Source of the DNA: Mycobacterium sp. 050128
Lineage (GTDB): Bacteria > Actinomycetota > Actinomycetes > Mycobacteriales > Mycobacteriaceae
Direction of reading: 5' to 3'
DNA length: 64,000 nucleotides
Assembly (NCBI RefSeq): GCF_036409155.1
Contig: NZ_JAZGLW010000001.1
Coordinates: 310,001 to 374,000 of the forward strand
The notes under the pieces are model-generated. The model searched no databases. It was not told the origin of the DNA and was given only the letters and a program-made list of their open reading frames with translations. A program made the position numbers and the translations under genes. Below are positions 34,470 through 42,735 of this stretch, piece after piece. Within the stretch, counting starts at the first letter, position 1; each line of letters begins with the position of its first letter.

Positions 34470-36224
34470 GTGATCCAGCAACACCGATACGACGTGGTGA
34501 TCGTCGGCGCGGGCGGTGCCGGGATGCGGGCGGCCGTCGAGGCCGGACCCCGGGTGCGGACCGCCGTGCTGACCAAGCTCTACCCGACCCGCAGCCACAC
34601 CGGCGCCGCCCAGGGCGGCATGTGCGCCGCGCTGGCCAACGTCGAGGACGACAACTGGGAGTGGCACACCTTCGACACCGTCAAGGGCGGTGACTATCTC
34701 GCCGACCAGGACGCCGTCGAGATCATGTGCAAGGAAGCCATCGACGCGGTGCTCGACCTGGAGAAGATGGGGATGCCGTTCAACCGCACCCCCGAGGGCC
34801 GGATCGACCAGCGCCGCTTCGGCGGTCACACGCGCGATCACGGCAAGGCACCGGTGCGCCGGGCCTGCTACGCCGCGGACCGCACCGGCCACATGATCCT
34901 GCAGACGCTCTACCAAAACTGCGTGAAGCACGACGTGCAGTTCTTCAACGAGTTCTACGCGCTGGACCTGGTGATCACCCAGACGCCCAGCGGCCCGGTG
35001 GCCACCGGCGTCGTCGCCTACGAATTGGCCACTGGACGTATCCACGTCTTCCACGCCAAGGCCGTCGTGCTCGCGACCGGCGGCTCGGGCCGCATGTACA
35101 AGACCACCTCCAACGCACACACGCTGACCGGCGACGGCATCGGCATTGTGTTCCGCAAGGGATTTCCGTTGGAGGACATGGAGTTTCACCAGTTCCACCC
35201 GACAGGCCTGGCCGGACTGGGCATCCTGATCTCCGAGGCCGTGCGCGGTGAGGGTGGCCGGTTACTCAACGGCGAGGGTGAGCGTTTCATGGAGCGCTAC
35301 GCCCCGACGATCGTCGACCTGGCACCCCGTGACATCGTGGCCCGCTCGATGGTCCTGGAGGTCCTGGAGGGCCGCGGCGCCGGCCCGCTCAAGGACTACG
35401 TCTACATCGACGTCCGCCACCTGGGCGAGGATGTGCTGGAATCCAAGCTGCCCGACATCACCGAGTTCGCCCGCACCTATCTGGGCGTGGACCCGGTCAA
35501 GGAGTTGGTGCCGGTCTACCCCACCTGCCACTACGTGATGGGCGGCATCCCCACCACGGTCACCGGACAAGTGTTGCGGGACAACACATCCACCGTCCCG
35601 GGCCTGTACGCGGCCGGCGAGTGTGCATGCGTCTCCGTGCACGGCGCCAACCGGCTGGGCACCAACTCGCTGCTGGACATCAACGTGTTCGGCCGCCGCG
35701 CCGGCATCGCCGCGGCCAGTTACGCCCGGGGCCACGACTTCGTCGACATGCCGCCGAGTCCGGAGGCGATGGTGGTCAGCTGGGTGGCCGACATCTTGAG
35801 CGAGCAAGGCAACGAGCGCGTCGCCGACATCCGCGGCGCCCTGCAACAGACGATGGACAACAACGCCGCGGTGTTCCGCACCGAGGAAACACTCAAGCAG
35901 GCGCTCACCGACATCCATGCGCTCAAGGAGCGCTACTCGCGAATCAGCGTGCACGACAAGGGAAAACGGTTCAACAGCGACTTACTGGAAGCCATCGAGC
36001 TGGGCTTCCTGCTGGAATTGGCCGAAGTCACCGTCGTCGGCGCCCTGAACCGCAAGGAGTCCCGCGGCGGGCACGCCCGCGAGGATTACCCGAACCGGGA
36101 CGACGTCAACTACATGCGGCACACGATGGCCTACAAGCAGGGCAGCGAGCTGTTGAGCGACATCGCGCTCGACTTCAAACCCGTCGTGCAGACGCGCTAC
36201 GAACCCAAGGAGCGGAAGTACTGA
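34470..36224 (+). CDS. sdhA: Succinate dehydrogenase flavoprotein subunit
   Basis: The 584-residue protein has the FAD-binding VVIVGAGGAGMRAAVEA, the flavinylation segment KLYPTRSHTGAAQGG (covalent His), the active-site RRFGGHTRDHGKAPVRRACYAAD, EFHQFHPTGLAG and HGANRLGTNSLLDINVFGR. It oxidises succinate to fumarate. GTG 34470 lies 3 nt after sdhD. Matches Rv3318 (590 aa). Confidence 0.97.
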   Translation: MIQQHRYDVVIVGAGGAGMRAAVEAGPRVRTAVLTKLYPTRSHTGAAQGGMCAALANVEDDNWEWHTFDTVKGGDYLADQDAVEIMCKEAIDAVLDLEKMGMPFNRTPEGRIDQRRFGGHTRDHGKAPVRRACYAADRTGHMILQTLYQNCVKHDVQFFNEFYALDLVITQTPSGPVATGVVAYELATGRIHVFHAKAVVLATGGSGRMYKTTSNAHTLTGDGIGIVFRKGFPLEDMEFHQFHPTGLAGLGILISEAVRGEGGRLLNGEGERFMERYAPTIVDLAPRDIVARSMVLEVLEGRGAGPLKDYVYIDVRHLGEDVLESKLPDITEFARTYLGVDPVKELVPVYPTCHYVMGGIPTTVTGQVLRDNTSTVPGLYAAGECACVSVHGANRLGTNSLLDINVFGRRAGIAAASYARGHDFVDMPPSPEAMVVSWVADILSEQGNERVADIRGALQQTMDNNAAVFRTEETLKQALTDIHALKERYSRISVHDKGKRFNSDLLEAIELGFLLELAEVTVVGALNRKESRGGHAREDYPNRDDVNYMRHTMAYKQGSELLSDIALDFKPVVQTRYEPKERKY

Positions 36225-37039
36225 TGTCTGTCGAAGCGCCCGACGCGCCAGAGGCCCGGCCCGGGGAACCACCCCTGCCCGCAGTCCCGGACGGCGCGGT
36301 GATGGTGACGCTCAAGATCGCCCGGTTCAACCCCGACGACCCCGACGCGTTCGCGAAAACCGGTGGCTGGCAAAGCTTTCGGGTGCCGTGTCTGCCCAGC
36401 GACCGGCTGCTCAACCTGCTGATCTACATCAAGGGCTACCTGGACGGCACGCTGACCTTCCGGCGCTCCTGCGCCCACGGCGTCTGCGGATCCGACGCGA
36501 TGCGGATCAACGGCGTGAACCGGCTGGCCTGCAAGGTGCTGATGCGCGACCTGCTCCCTCAAAAAAAGAAGGGGCAGCCGGGCAAGTCCCTGACGATCAC
36601 GGTCGAGCCGATCCGCGGGCTGCCGGTGGAGAAGGACCTGGTCGTCGACATGGAGCCGTTCTTCGACGCCTACCGGGCGGTGAAGCCGTACCTGATCACC
36701 AGCGGCAACCCGCCGACCCGCGAGCGTATTCAAAGCCCGACCGACCGCGCCCGCTACGACGACACCACCAAGTGCATCCTGTGCGCGTGCTGCACCACCA
36801 GCTGCCCGGTGTTCTGGAGCGAGGGCACCTACTTCGGCCCGGCCGCGATCGTCAACGCGCATCGGTTCATCTTCGACAGCCGCGACGAGGCCGCCGCTGA
36901 GCGCCTCGACATCCTCAACGAGGTCGACGGTGTGTGGCGCTGCCGGACCACGTTCAACTGCACGGAGTCCTGCCCGCGTGGAATTCAGGTCACGAAGGCG
37001 ATCCAAGAGGTCAAGCGCGCGCTGATGTTCTCACGCTGA
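36224..37039 (+). CDS. sdhB: Succinate dehydrogenase iron-sulfur subunit
   Basis: The 271-residue protein has the [2Fe-2S] ligands in FRRSCAHGVCGSDAM...NRLACK and the [4Fe-4S]/[3Fe-4S] clusters in CILCACCTTSCPVFW and CTESCPRG. It passes electrons from SdhA to quinone. The ATG overlaps the sdhA stop by one base. Its last 29 bp overlap the convergent small gene on the minus strand. Matches Rv3319 with a few extra residues. Confidence 0.96.
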   Translation: MSVEAPDAPEARPGEPPLPAVPDGAVMVTLKIARFNPDDPDAFAKTGGWQSFRVPCLPSDRLLNLLIYIKGYLDGTLTFRRSCAHGVCGSDAMRINGVNRLACKVLMRDLLPQKKKGQPGKSLTITVEPIRGLPVEKDLVVDMEPFFDAYRAVKPYLITSGNPPTRERIQSPTDRARYDDTTKCILCACCTTSCPVFWSEGTYFGPAAIVNAHRFIFDSRDEAAAERLDILNEVDGVWRCRTTFNCTESCPRGIQVTKAIQEVKRALMFSR

Positions 37040-37457
37040 GTCCGGCGGAGTTGCACTCGGCGACCAGGTCGTCGACCACCGCCCGCCAGGCCGCTTCGTC
37101 GATGCAGAGCTGGCTGGCGGTCAGCACCAGGCGGTCGGGTTCGCCCGGCAGCAGCGAGACCGCGAACAACCGGCCGGTGTGCATGTCGAAGCTGGCCAAA
37201 TGCCGGGCGATGACGTCGGTGACGCTGCCGCCGGGCGGTTCGACGCCCCACGCCCAGCCGCCGCCCGGGCGGGTCATCCAGATCTTCAACTTCGACTCGA
37301 ACACGGTGCCAAGGTCGGGGTGAGCAGCGAAAACCGCGTCGACCGCGGCGCGGACGCGCGCCTGGTCCAGCCGCGGTTCGGCGACCAGCACCTCGCTGTG
37401 GGTGGCGGGCTCGATGTCTTCCAGGCGGGGCGGCTCGTCGAAATAGCAGTAAGTCAT
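37011..37457 (-). CDS. Condensation-domain-like fragment protein
   Basis: The ~148-residue product resembles part of an NRPS condensation domain: LDQARVRAAVDAVFAAHPDL and FDMHTGRLFAVSLLPGEPDRLVLTASQLCIDEAAWRAVVDDLV. At the place of the catalytic HHxxxDG it reads SQLCIDEAAW, so both His are missing and catalysis is unlikely. It is a free-standing piece, far shorter than a full domain (~450). It overlaps the sdhB 3' end by 29 bp. It could be a relic or a small regulatory protein. ATG 37457 or GTG 37463 may start it. Confidence 0.6.
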   Translation of the reverse strand: MTYCYFDEPPRLEDIEPATHSEVLVAEPRLDQARVRAAVDAVFAAHPDLGTVFESKLKIWMTRPGGGWAWGVEPPGGSVTDVIARHLASFDMHTGRLFAVSLLPGEPDRLVLTASQLCIDEAAWRAVVDDLVAECNSAGLSVRTSARA

Positions 37458-37525
37458 CACCACACACTTGCCGGCGATCCTTATCGGATTCTTGGCAAAT
37501 TCTTGGGATCAAGATCGTCTGCGTC

Positions 37526-37552
37526 GGTCACACTTGCTGAAGCTGTGTCGTC
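37526..37552 (+). promoter_or_regulatory. Candidate SigJ (ECF41-type) promoter
   Basis: GGTCACA at 37526-37532, exactly 16 nt, then CGTC at 37549-37552, 8 nt before ATG 37561. The ECF41 consensus as I know it is TGTCACA-N16-CGTC, so one base differs. SigJ belongs to ECF41, and carboxymuconolactone decarboxylase-like genes are classic ECF41 targets. The short leader it leaves would mean an almost leaderless mRNA. Confidence 0.7.
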
Positions 37553-37560
37553 TGAGGGGT

Positions 37561-38160
37561 ATGACGCAGAAAACACGCATCGAGCCCCTACCACCCAAGC
37601 GCGCCGGCCTGATGACCCGTGCCATGTACCGGATCGCCAAGCGCCGCTACGGCCAGGTTCCCGAACCGTTCGCGGTGGCCGCGCATCATCGCCGGCTGAT
37701 GGTCGCCGGCGCCGTGCACGAGACCCTGGTCGACCGGGCGTCCCGCACCCTACCGGTCAGTGTGCGCGAGCTCGCCGTGTACTGGACCGCGCGCGCGATC
37801 GGCTGCTCGTGGTGCGTCGACTTCGGGTCCATGTTGCAGCGCCTGGACGGCCTGGACATCAAGCGGCTCAAGGAGATCGACGACTACGCCACCTCGGCGG
37901 CGTTCACCGACGACGAGCGCGCCGCGATCGCGTACGCCGACGCGATGACCACCGATCCGCACACCGTCACCGACGAGCAGGTGGCCGACCTGCGGGCGCG
38001 GTTCGGCGACGCCGGGGTGATCGAGCTGACCTATCAGATCGGCGTCGAGAACATGCGGGCCCGGATGAACTCGGCGCTGGGCATCACCGAGCAGGGCTTC
38101 AATTCGGGTGCTAGTTGCCGTATTCCGTGGGCGACCGACGACGAAGCGGGGATCCGCTGA
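37561..38160 (+). CDS. Carboxymuconolactone decarboxylase/AhpD-like protein linked to SigJ
   Basis: The 199-residue all-helical protein has the CMD/AhpD fold with a CxxC pair (IGCSWCVDFGSML) and ELAVYWTARA and AAIAYADAMT helices. The AhpD proton-relay His after CxxC is Gly here, as in many ECF41-linked members. It probably acts as a thiol-based reductase or decarboxylase; substrate unknown. It is convergent with sigJ, overlapping by 50 bp, and preceded by a candidate ECF41 promoter, so it is likely the SigJ target. Confidence 0.85.
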   Translation: MTQKTRIEPLPPKRAGLMTRAMYRIAKRRYGQVPEPFAVAAHHRRLMVAGAVHETLVDRASRTLPVSVRELAVYWTARAIGCSWCVDFGSMLQRLDGLDIKRLKEIDDYATSAAFTDDERAAIAYADAMTTDPHTVTDEQVADLRARFGDAGVIELTYQIGVENMRARMNSALGITEQGFNSGASCRIPWATDDEAGIR

Positions 38161-39052
38161 ACTTGTCGGGGTTGGCGACATCCCACAGGGCACAAACCTT
38201 TCCGTCGCGAACCGTCATCGCCATGATCCGGGGCATCATCTCGCGATACCCATCGCTGGCGGGCACACCCGCGGTGTAGCCGCCCAGTTCGCCATTGACC
38301 AGCCCGAGCTGATACGTCGTAAACATCGCCGGGCCGTAGCGGTTGGCCAGACCGAAGAAGAATCGGGCCACCTTGTCCGCCCCGTGGATGACGTTGATTG
38401 CGGTGGGCGCCTTGCCATTCGCATCGCCGGTCAATGTCACGTCCGGATGCAGCAGCGCCACCACTGCTGCCAGGTCGCCGGAGGCCATCGCGGCCATCAG
38501 CTTGCCGACCACCTCGTTGTGCGACGGATCGGGCTGCCCGGATATCGAGGGCGGCTGTGCGCTGACGGCCTTGCGGGCCCGCGACGCCAGCTGCCGCGCG
38601 GCGGGCTCGTTGGTTCCCAGCACCTCGGCCACTTCGGAGAACGGCATCGAGAACCCGTCGTGCAACACAAAGGCGACCCGCTGATCCGGGGACAGCCGCT
38701 CGAGCACCACCATTGCCGCGAAGCGGGCGTCCTCACGCGCCACCACGGCAGACAGCGGATCGGTGCCGTCAAAGCCGGTCACCACCGGCTCGGGCAGCCA
38801 GTTGCCGGTATAGGTCTCGCGCCGGTGGGCGGCCGACCGCAACCGATCCAGTCCGAGCCGACTCACCACGGTGGTCAGCCAGGCGCGCAGGTCGGCGATC
38901 TCTGACCCTTTCTTGGCGTCCTGTTTGTCGAGGCGAAGCCAGGCTTCCTGGACGATGTCTTCCGCGTCGGCCACGGTGCCCGTCACCCGGTAGGCAACGG
39001 CCATCAGGTGTGAGCGCAGAGCTTCGAAATCGGTGACCTGCGTTGCGGTCAT
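38111..39052 (-). CDS. sigJ: ECF sigma factor SigJ (ECF41 type with C-terminal SnoaL-like domain)
   Basis: The 313-residue protein closely matches SigJ (Rv3328c, 312 aa). Sigma region 2 is FEALRSHLMAVAYRVTGTVADAEDIVQEAWLRL; the linker and region 4 contain SPDQRVAFVLHDGFSMPFSEVAEVLG. The C-terminal ~130 residues (MAAMASGDLAAVVALLHPDVTLTGDANGK...GKVCALWDVANPDKF) form the SnoaL-like domain that replaces an anti-sigma factor in ECF41 proteins. In M. tuberculosis SigJ responds to peroxide. Confidence 0.95.
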   Translation of the reverse strand: MTATQVTDFEALRSHLMAVAYRVTGTVADAEDIVQEAWLRLDKQDAKKGSEIADLRAWLTTVVSRLGLDRLRSAAHRRETYTGNWLPEPVVTGFDGTDPLSAVVAREDARFAAMVVLERLSPDQRVAFVLHDGFSMPFSEVAEVLGTNEPAARQLASRARKAVSAQPPSISGQPDPSHNEVVGKLMAAMASGDLAAVVALLHPDVTLTGDANGKAPTAINVIHGADKVARFFFGLANRYGPAMFTTYQLGLVNGELGGYTAGVPASDGYREMMPRIMAMTVRDGKVCALWDVANPDKFSGSPLRRRSPTEYGN

Positions 39053-39116
39053 GCCCCGAGCCTATAAGGCCATTGCTCAAGTGATCGTTGCCCGTGGCGT
39101 TACGCTCACGGACACG

Positions 39117-40448
39117 ATGACTGACAACCTCTGGCTGCACTTCGCCCGGCACGGCGCGGGAATCACGCCGCCGATCATCACGCGCGGCGAGGGCGTCATG
39201 ATCTTCGACGACCGCGGCAAGAGCTACCTGGACGGGCTGTCCGGACTGTTCACCGTGCAGGTGGGCCACGGCCGCACCGAGCTGGCCGAGGTCGCGGCCC
39301 GGCAGGCGAGCACGCTGGCGTTCTTCCCGCTGTGGGGATACGCCACCCCGACCGCGATCGAGCTGGCCGAACGCCTGGCGCACTACGCCCCGGGCGACCT
39401 GAACCGGGTCTTCTTCACCACCGGCGGCACCGAGGCCGTCGAGACGGCATGGAAACTGGCCAAGCAATACTTCAAGCTCACCGGCAAACCCGGTAAGCAC
39501 AAGGTGATTTCGCGTGCGATCGCCTACCACGGCACCACCCAGGGTGCACTCGCGATCACCGGGCTACCGCGCTTCAAGGCACCGTTCGAACCCGTCACGC
39601 CGGGCGGCTTCCGGGTGCCCAACACGAACTTCTACCGCGCGCCGGAACCCTTTCACACCGACGCAAAAGCCTTCGGGCAGTGGGCTGCCGACCGAGTCGC
39701 CGAGGCGATCGAGTTCGAGGGGCCCGAGACCGTGGCCGCGGTCTTCCTGGAACCGGTGCAGAACGCCGGCGGCAGCATCCCCGCTCCCCCAGGCTATTTC
39801 GAGCGGGTCCGCGAGATCTGCGACGCCTACGACGTGCTGCTCGTCTCCGACGAGGTGATCTGCGCGTTCGGCCGGATCGGCTCGATGTTCGCCTGTGACG
39901 ACATGGGTTACGTGCCCGACATGATCACCTGCGCCAAGGGCATGACTTCGGGCTACTCGCCGATCGGCGCGATGATCGCCAGCGAGCGGTTGTTCGAGCC
40001 GTTCAACGACGGCGAGACGATGTTCCCGCACGGGTATACCTTTGGCGGCCACCCGGTTTCGGCCGCCGTCGGGCTGGCCAACCTCGACATCTTCGAGCGT
40101 GAGGGCCTCAACGACCATGTCAAGGCCAACGCGCCGGCCTTCCGCGCCACCCTGGAGAAGCTGTACGACCTGCCGATCGTCGGCGACGTGCGCGGCGAGG
40201 GCTTCTTCTACGGCGTCGAACTGGTCAAGGACAAGGCGACCAAACAGACCTTCACCGACACCGAACGCCGGACGCTGCTGGGCCACGTGTCCTCGGCGCT
40301 GTTCGAGGCCGGATTGTATTGCCGCACCGACGATCGCGGCGATTCCGTCGTCCAGTTGGCGCCGCCGCTGATCAGCGGTCAGGCCGAATTCGACACGATC
40401 GAATCGATCCTGCGCGGCGTGCTCAGCGAGGCGTGGAAGCGGTTCTAG
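39117..40448 (+). CDS. Class III omega-aminotransferase (Rv3329-like)
   Basis: The 443-residue PLP enzyme has FFTTGGTEAVETAWKLAKQY, AYHGTTQGALAITG, the VSDEVICAFGRIGSMFA block and the cofactor Lys in DMITCAKGMTSGYSPIGAM, followed by FGGHPVSAAVGLANLD. It transfers an amino group from an amine or omega-amino acid to pyruvate or another keto acid; the amine is not evident. ATG 39117 fits the family start. It diverges from sigJ with a 64-bp gap. Confidence 0.92.
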   Translation: MTDNLWLHFARHGAGITPPIITRGEGVMIFDDRGKSYLDGLSGLFTVQVGHGRTELAEVAARQASTLAFFPLWGYATPTAIELAERLAHYAPGDLNRVFFTTGGTEAVETAWKLAKQYFKLTGKPGKHKVISRAIAYHGTTQGALAITGLPRFKAPFEPVTPGGFRVPNTNFYRAPEPFHTDAKAFGQWAADRVAEAIEFEGPETVAAVFLEPVQNAGGSIPAPPGYFERVREICDAYDVLLVSDEVICAFGRIGSMFACDDMGYVPDMITCAKGMTSGYSPIGAMIASERLFEPFNDGETMFPHGYTFGGHPVSAAVGLANLDIFEREGLNDHVKANAPAFRATLEKLYDLPIVGDVRGEGFFYGVELVKDKATKQTFTDTERRTLLGHVSSALFEAGLYCRTDDRGDSVVQLAPPLISGQAEFDTIESILRGVLSEAWKRF

Positions 40449-40481
40449 ACCCGGCGAAGCCGGAGCGCAGAGGCCGCGACC

Positions 40482-40895
40482 TCAACGATTCAGCGCGGCT
40501 CTAGCGGTGCCGGTCGCCATCACCAGCTGGCGGGCGTGCGCCGCGCTCGGGTTGCTCACGAACCGCGACAGCGAGTTGCACAGCCAGGCGAGCGCCGACC
40601 GCGCCTCGGGATCGTCGCTGGTGTCGCGATGCATCTCCAACTCGGCCAACACCTGGTCGAGTCCGGTCCGCCGCACCTGGGTCGACTTCTCCACCTGCTT
40701 GAGCAGCTGATCCAGCGATCGCGGCGAGCTGCCGGATCCGTTGGTGCCCTCGCGGCGCCGCAATTTCGACCACAATCGCTCGCGTGGAATGGCACACCCT
40801 TTTCGACGGTGATGGCTGTTGACCCCTGCCAGCGTAGTGGGTGGCCGTGGCCTGCGCCCCCCGGATGAACTTGTCACATACGCCCCAGCAGTCAC
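40482..40895 (-). CDS. Uncharacterised helical protein
   Basis: A frame of up to 137 codons from GTG 40895. The C-terminal ~80 residues look like a genuine helical protein ([56 protein letters not shown]); the N-terminal ~40 residues look like non-coding sequence, and a TTG at 40775 would give a shorter product. No family recognised. It converges on the aminotransferase and diverges from dacB1. Confidence 0.5.
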   Translation of the reverse strand: MTAGAYVTSSSGGRRPRPPTTLAGVNSHHRRKGCAIPRERLWSKLRRREGTNGSGSSPRSLDQLLKQVEKSTQVRRTGLDQVLAELEMHRDTSDDPEARSALAWLCNSLSRFVSNPSAAHARQLVMATGTARAALNR

Positions 40896-40943
40896 AGCGC
40901 GGCTCCCGCGGATCGGGCGCCCAATCGCCTAGTCTGCACACCA

Positions 40944-42188
40944 ATGCCCCGCTCAAGAGCTCGCCTACGGTCTGCATCCTGCCTGGCTGCGGCGGTTTTC
41001 ATGACCGCCACCCCGGCGGCTTTGGGCATGCCCGCCGCGCTGGCGGAGCCGAGCCCCGGGGCCAACGCCGGGGCACCCAGCTGCCCGTACAAGGTGAACA
41101 CACCACCGGCGGTGGACTCGTCTGAGGCGCCGCAGGCCGGCGATCCGCCGATCCCGCTGGCGGTACCCGCCAAGCCGGTCGGCGGCGAGGCACTGTCCAG
41201 CTGCGGCATCGTCACCGCGCCCGACACCCCGGCGCTGCCAACCGACGTCTCCGCCGAGGCCTGGCTGGTCGCGGATCTGGACAGCGGCGCGGTGATCGCG
41301 GCCAAGGATCCGCACGGCCGCCACCGCCCGGCCAGCATCATCAAGGTGCTGGTCGCGATGGCCTCGCTGAACGCACTGCCGCTCAACAAGTCGGTGACCG
41401 GCACCGCCGACGACGCCTCCGCCGAAGGCACCAAGGTCGGCGTGGACGACGGCGGCGTCTACACCGTCAATCAGCTGCTGCACGGGTTGTTGATGCACTC
41501 CGGCAACGACGCGGCACACGCACTGGCCATGCAGCTGGGCGGGATGCAGCAGGCGGTGGAGAAGATCAACGTGCTGGCCGCCAAGCTCGGCGGCCAGGAC
41601 ACCCGGGTGGCGACACCGTCGGGACTGGACGGACCCGGCATGAGCACCTCGGCCTACGACATCGGCCTGTTCTACCGATACGCCTGGCAGAACCCGACTT
41701 TCGCCGACATCGTCGCGACGAAGACCTTCGACTTCCCCGGTCACGGCGACCACCCGGGCTACGAGCTGGAAAACGACAACCAGCTGCTCTACAAATATCC
41801 CGGCGCGCTCGGCGGCAAGACCGGCTACACCGACGACGCCGGCCAGACGTTCGTCGGCGCGGCAAACCACGACGGCCGACGGCTGGTGGCGATATTGATG
41901 CACGGCACCCGCCAGCCGATCGCGCCCTGGGAGCAGGCGGCGCATCTGCTCGACTACGGCTTCGCCACCGCGCAAGGCACCCAGGTCGGCGCGCTGATCG
42001 CACCCGACCCGTCGCTGGCGCCCAAGCAAGACCCCGCCGCTGACCGGCCCGGGGCCGGGTCCCAGGCGGCGGGGCTGCTGCCGTCGGCCGACGCGTTGCC
42101 GGTGCGGGTGGGCGTGGGGATCATCGGAGCGATCGTCGTGTTCTCGTTGATCATGGTCGCCCGCTCGATGAACCGCCGCGCCATATAA
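40944..42188 (+). CDS. dacB1: D-alanyl-D-alanine carboxypeptidase
   Basis: The 414-residue protein matches Rv3330 (405 aa). It has a signal peptide, the penicillin-binding motifs SIIK (nucleophile Ser, in [12 protein letters not shown]), SGN ([10 protein letters not shown]) and KTG ([12 protein letters not shown]), a low-complexity stretch and a C-terminal membrane helix ([19 protein letters not shown]). It trims the terminal D-Ala of peptidoglycan stems outside the membrane. Confidence 0.95.
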   Translation: MPRSRARLRSASCLAAAVFMTATPAALGMPAALAEPSPGANAGAPSCPYKVNTPPAVDSSEAPQAGDPPIPLAVPAKPVGGEALSSCGIVTAPDTPALPTDVSAEAWLVADLDSGAVIAAKDPHGRHRPASIIKVLVAMASLNALPLNKSVTGTADDASAEGTKVGVDDGGVYTVNQLLHGLLMHSGNDAAHALAMQLGGMQQAVEKINVLAAKLGGQDTRVATPSGLDGPGMSTSAYDIGLFYRYAWQNPTFADIVATKTFDFPGHGDHPGYELENDNQLLYKYPGALGGKTGYTDDAGQTFVGAANHDGRRLVAILMHGTRQPIAPWEQAAHLLDYGFATAQGTQVGALIAPDPSLAPKQDPAADRPGAGSQAAGLLPSADALPVRVGVGIIGAIVVFSLIMVARSMNRRAI

Positions 42189-42297
42189 CGATTGGCCGAA
42201 ACCCTCGATGCTTTAGCGCATTGACGGTAGCGTAAGTCGCCAACGCAACGAAACATCAAATTGTTTTGCGACCCGGTGACAAACCACGGGGGTAAAG

Positions 42298-42735
42298 ATG
42301 GTTTCGGTTACCCGAGTCGTGAAACGAATGTGGTTGCTGCTGGCCGTTATCGCGATCGCGAGCGTCGCGGGGCTGGCAATCTATCGCCTGCACAGCATGT
42401 TCGGCGTTCACGGACATCCCGTGGTCAGGGTCAAGGCCGATCTCGACGATCCGGTGTTCGACCCGAAACAAGTCACTTATGAAGTCTTCGGTCCTGCCCC
42501 GACCGCAAAGATCGCGTATTTAGACCCCGACGCGCGCGTACAACGTCTGGAAAATATTCCGCTGCCGTGGTCGCAAACGGTATCAACCACACTGACTTCG
42601 GTCACCGTGAACCTTTTGGCGCAAAGCAACGGCGGCGTCATCGGCTGCCGGATCAAGGTGAACGGCACGACCAAGGACGAGCGATCCGAAACCGGGCCGA
42701 AAGCCTTGACCTTCTGCCAGGTGAATGCCGGATGA
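42298..42735 (+). CDS. MmpS-family membrane protein
   Basis: The 145-residue protein has one N-terminal membrane helix and the MmpS extracytoplasmic beta domain: VTYEVFGP near residue 60, [19 protein letters not shown], and two Cys ([15 protein letters not shown]) that should form a disulfide. It most resembles MmpS4-type proteins. Its stop overlaps the mmpL start by 4 nt. MmpS proteins assist their MmpL transporter. No mmpSL pair lies here in M. tuberculosis. Confidence 0.9.
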   Translation: MVSVTRVVKRMWLLLAVIAIASVAGLAIYRLHSMFGVHGHPVVRVKADLDDPVFDPKQVTYEVFGPAPTAKIAYLDPDARVQRLENIPLPWSQTVSTTLTSVTVNLLAQSNGGVIGCRIKVNGTTKDERSETGPKALTFCQVNAG

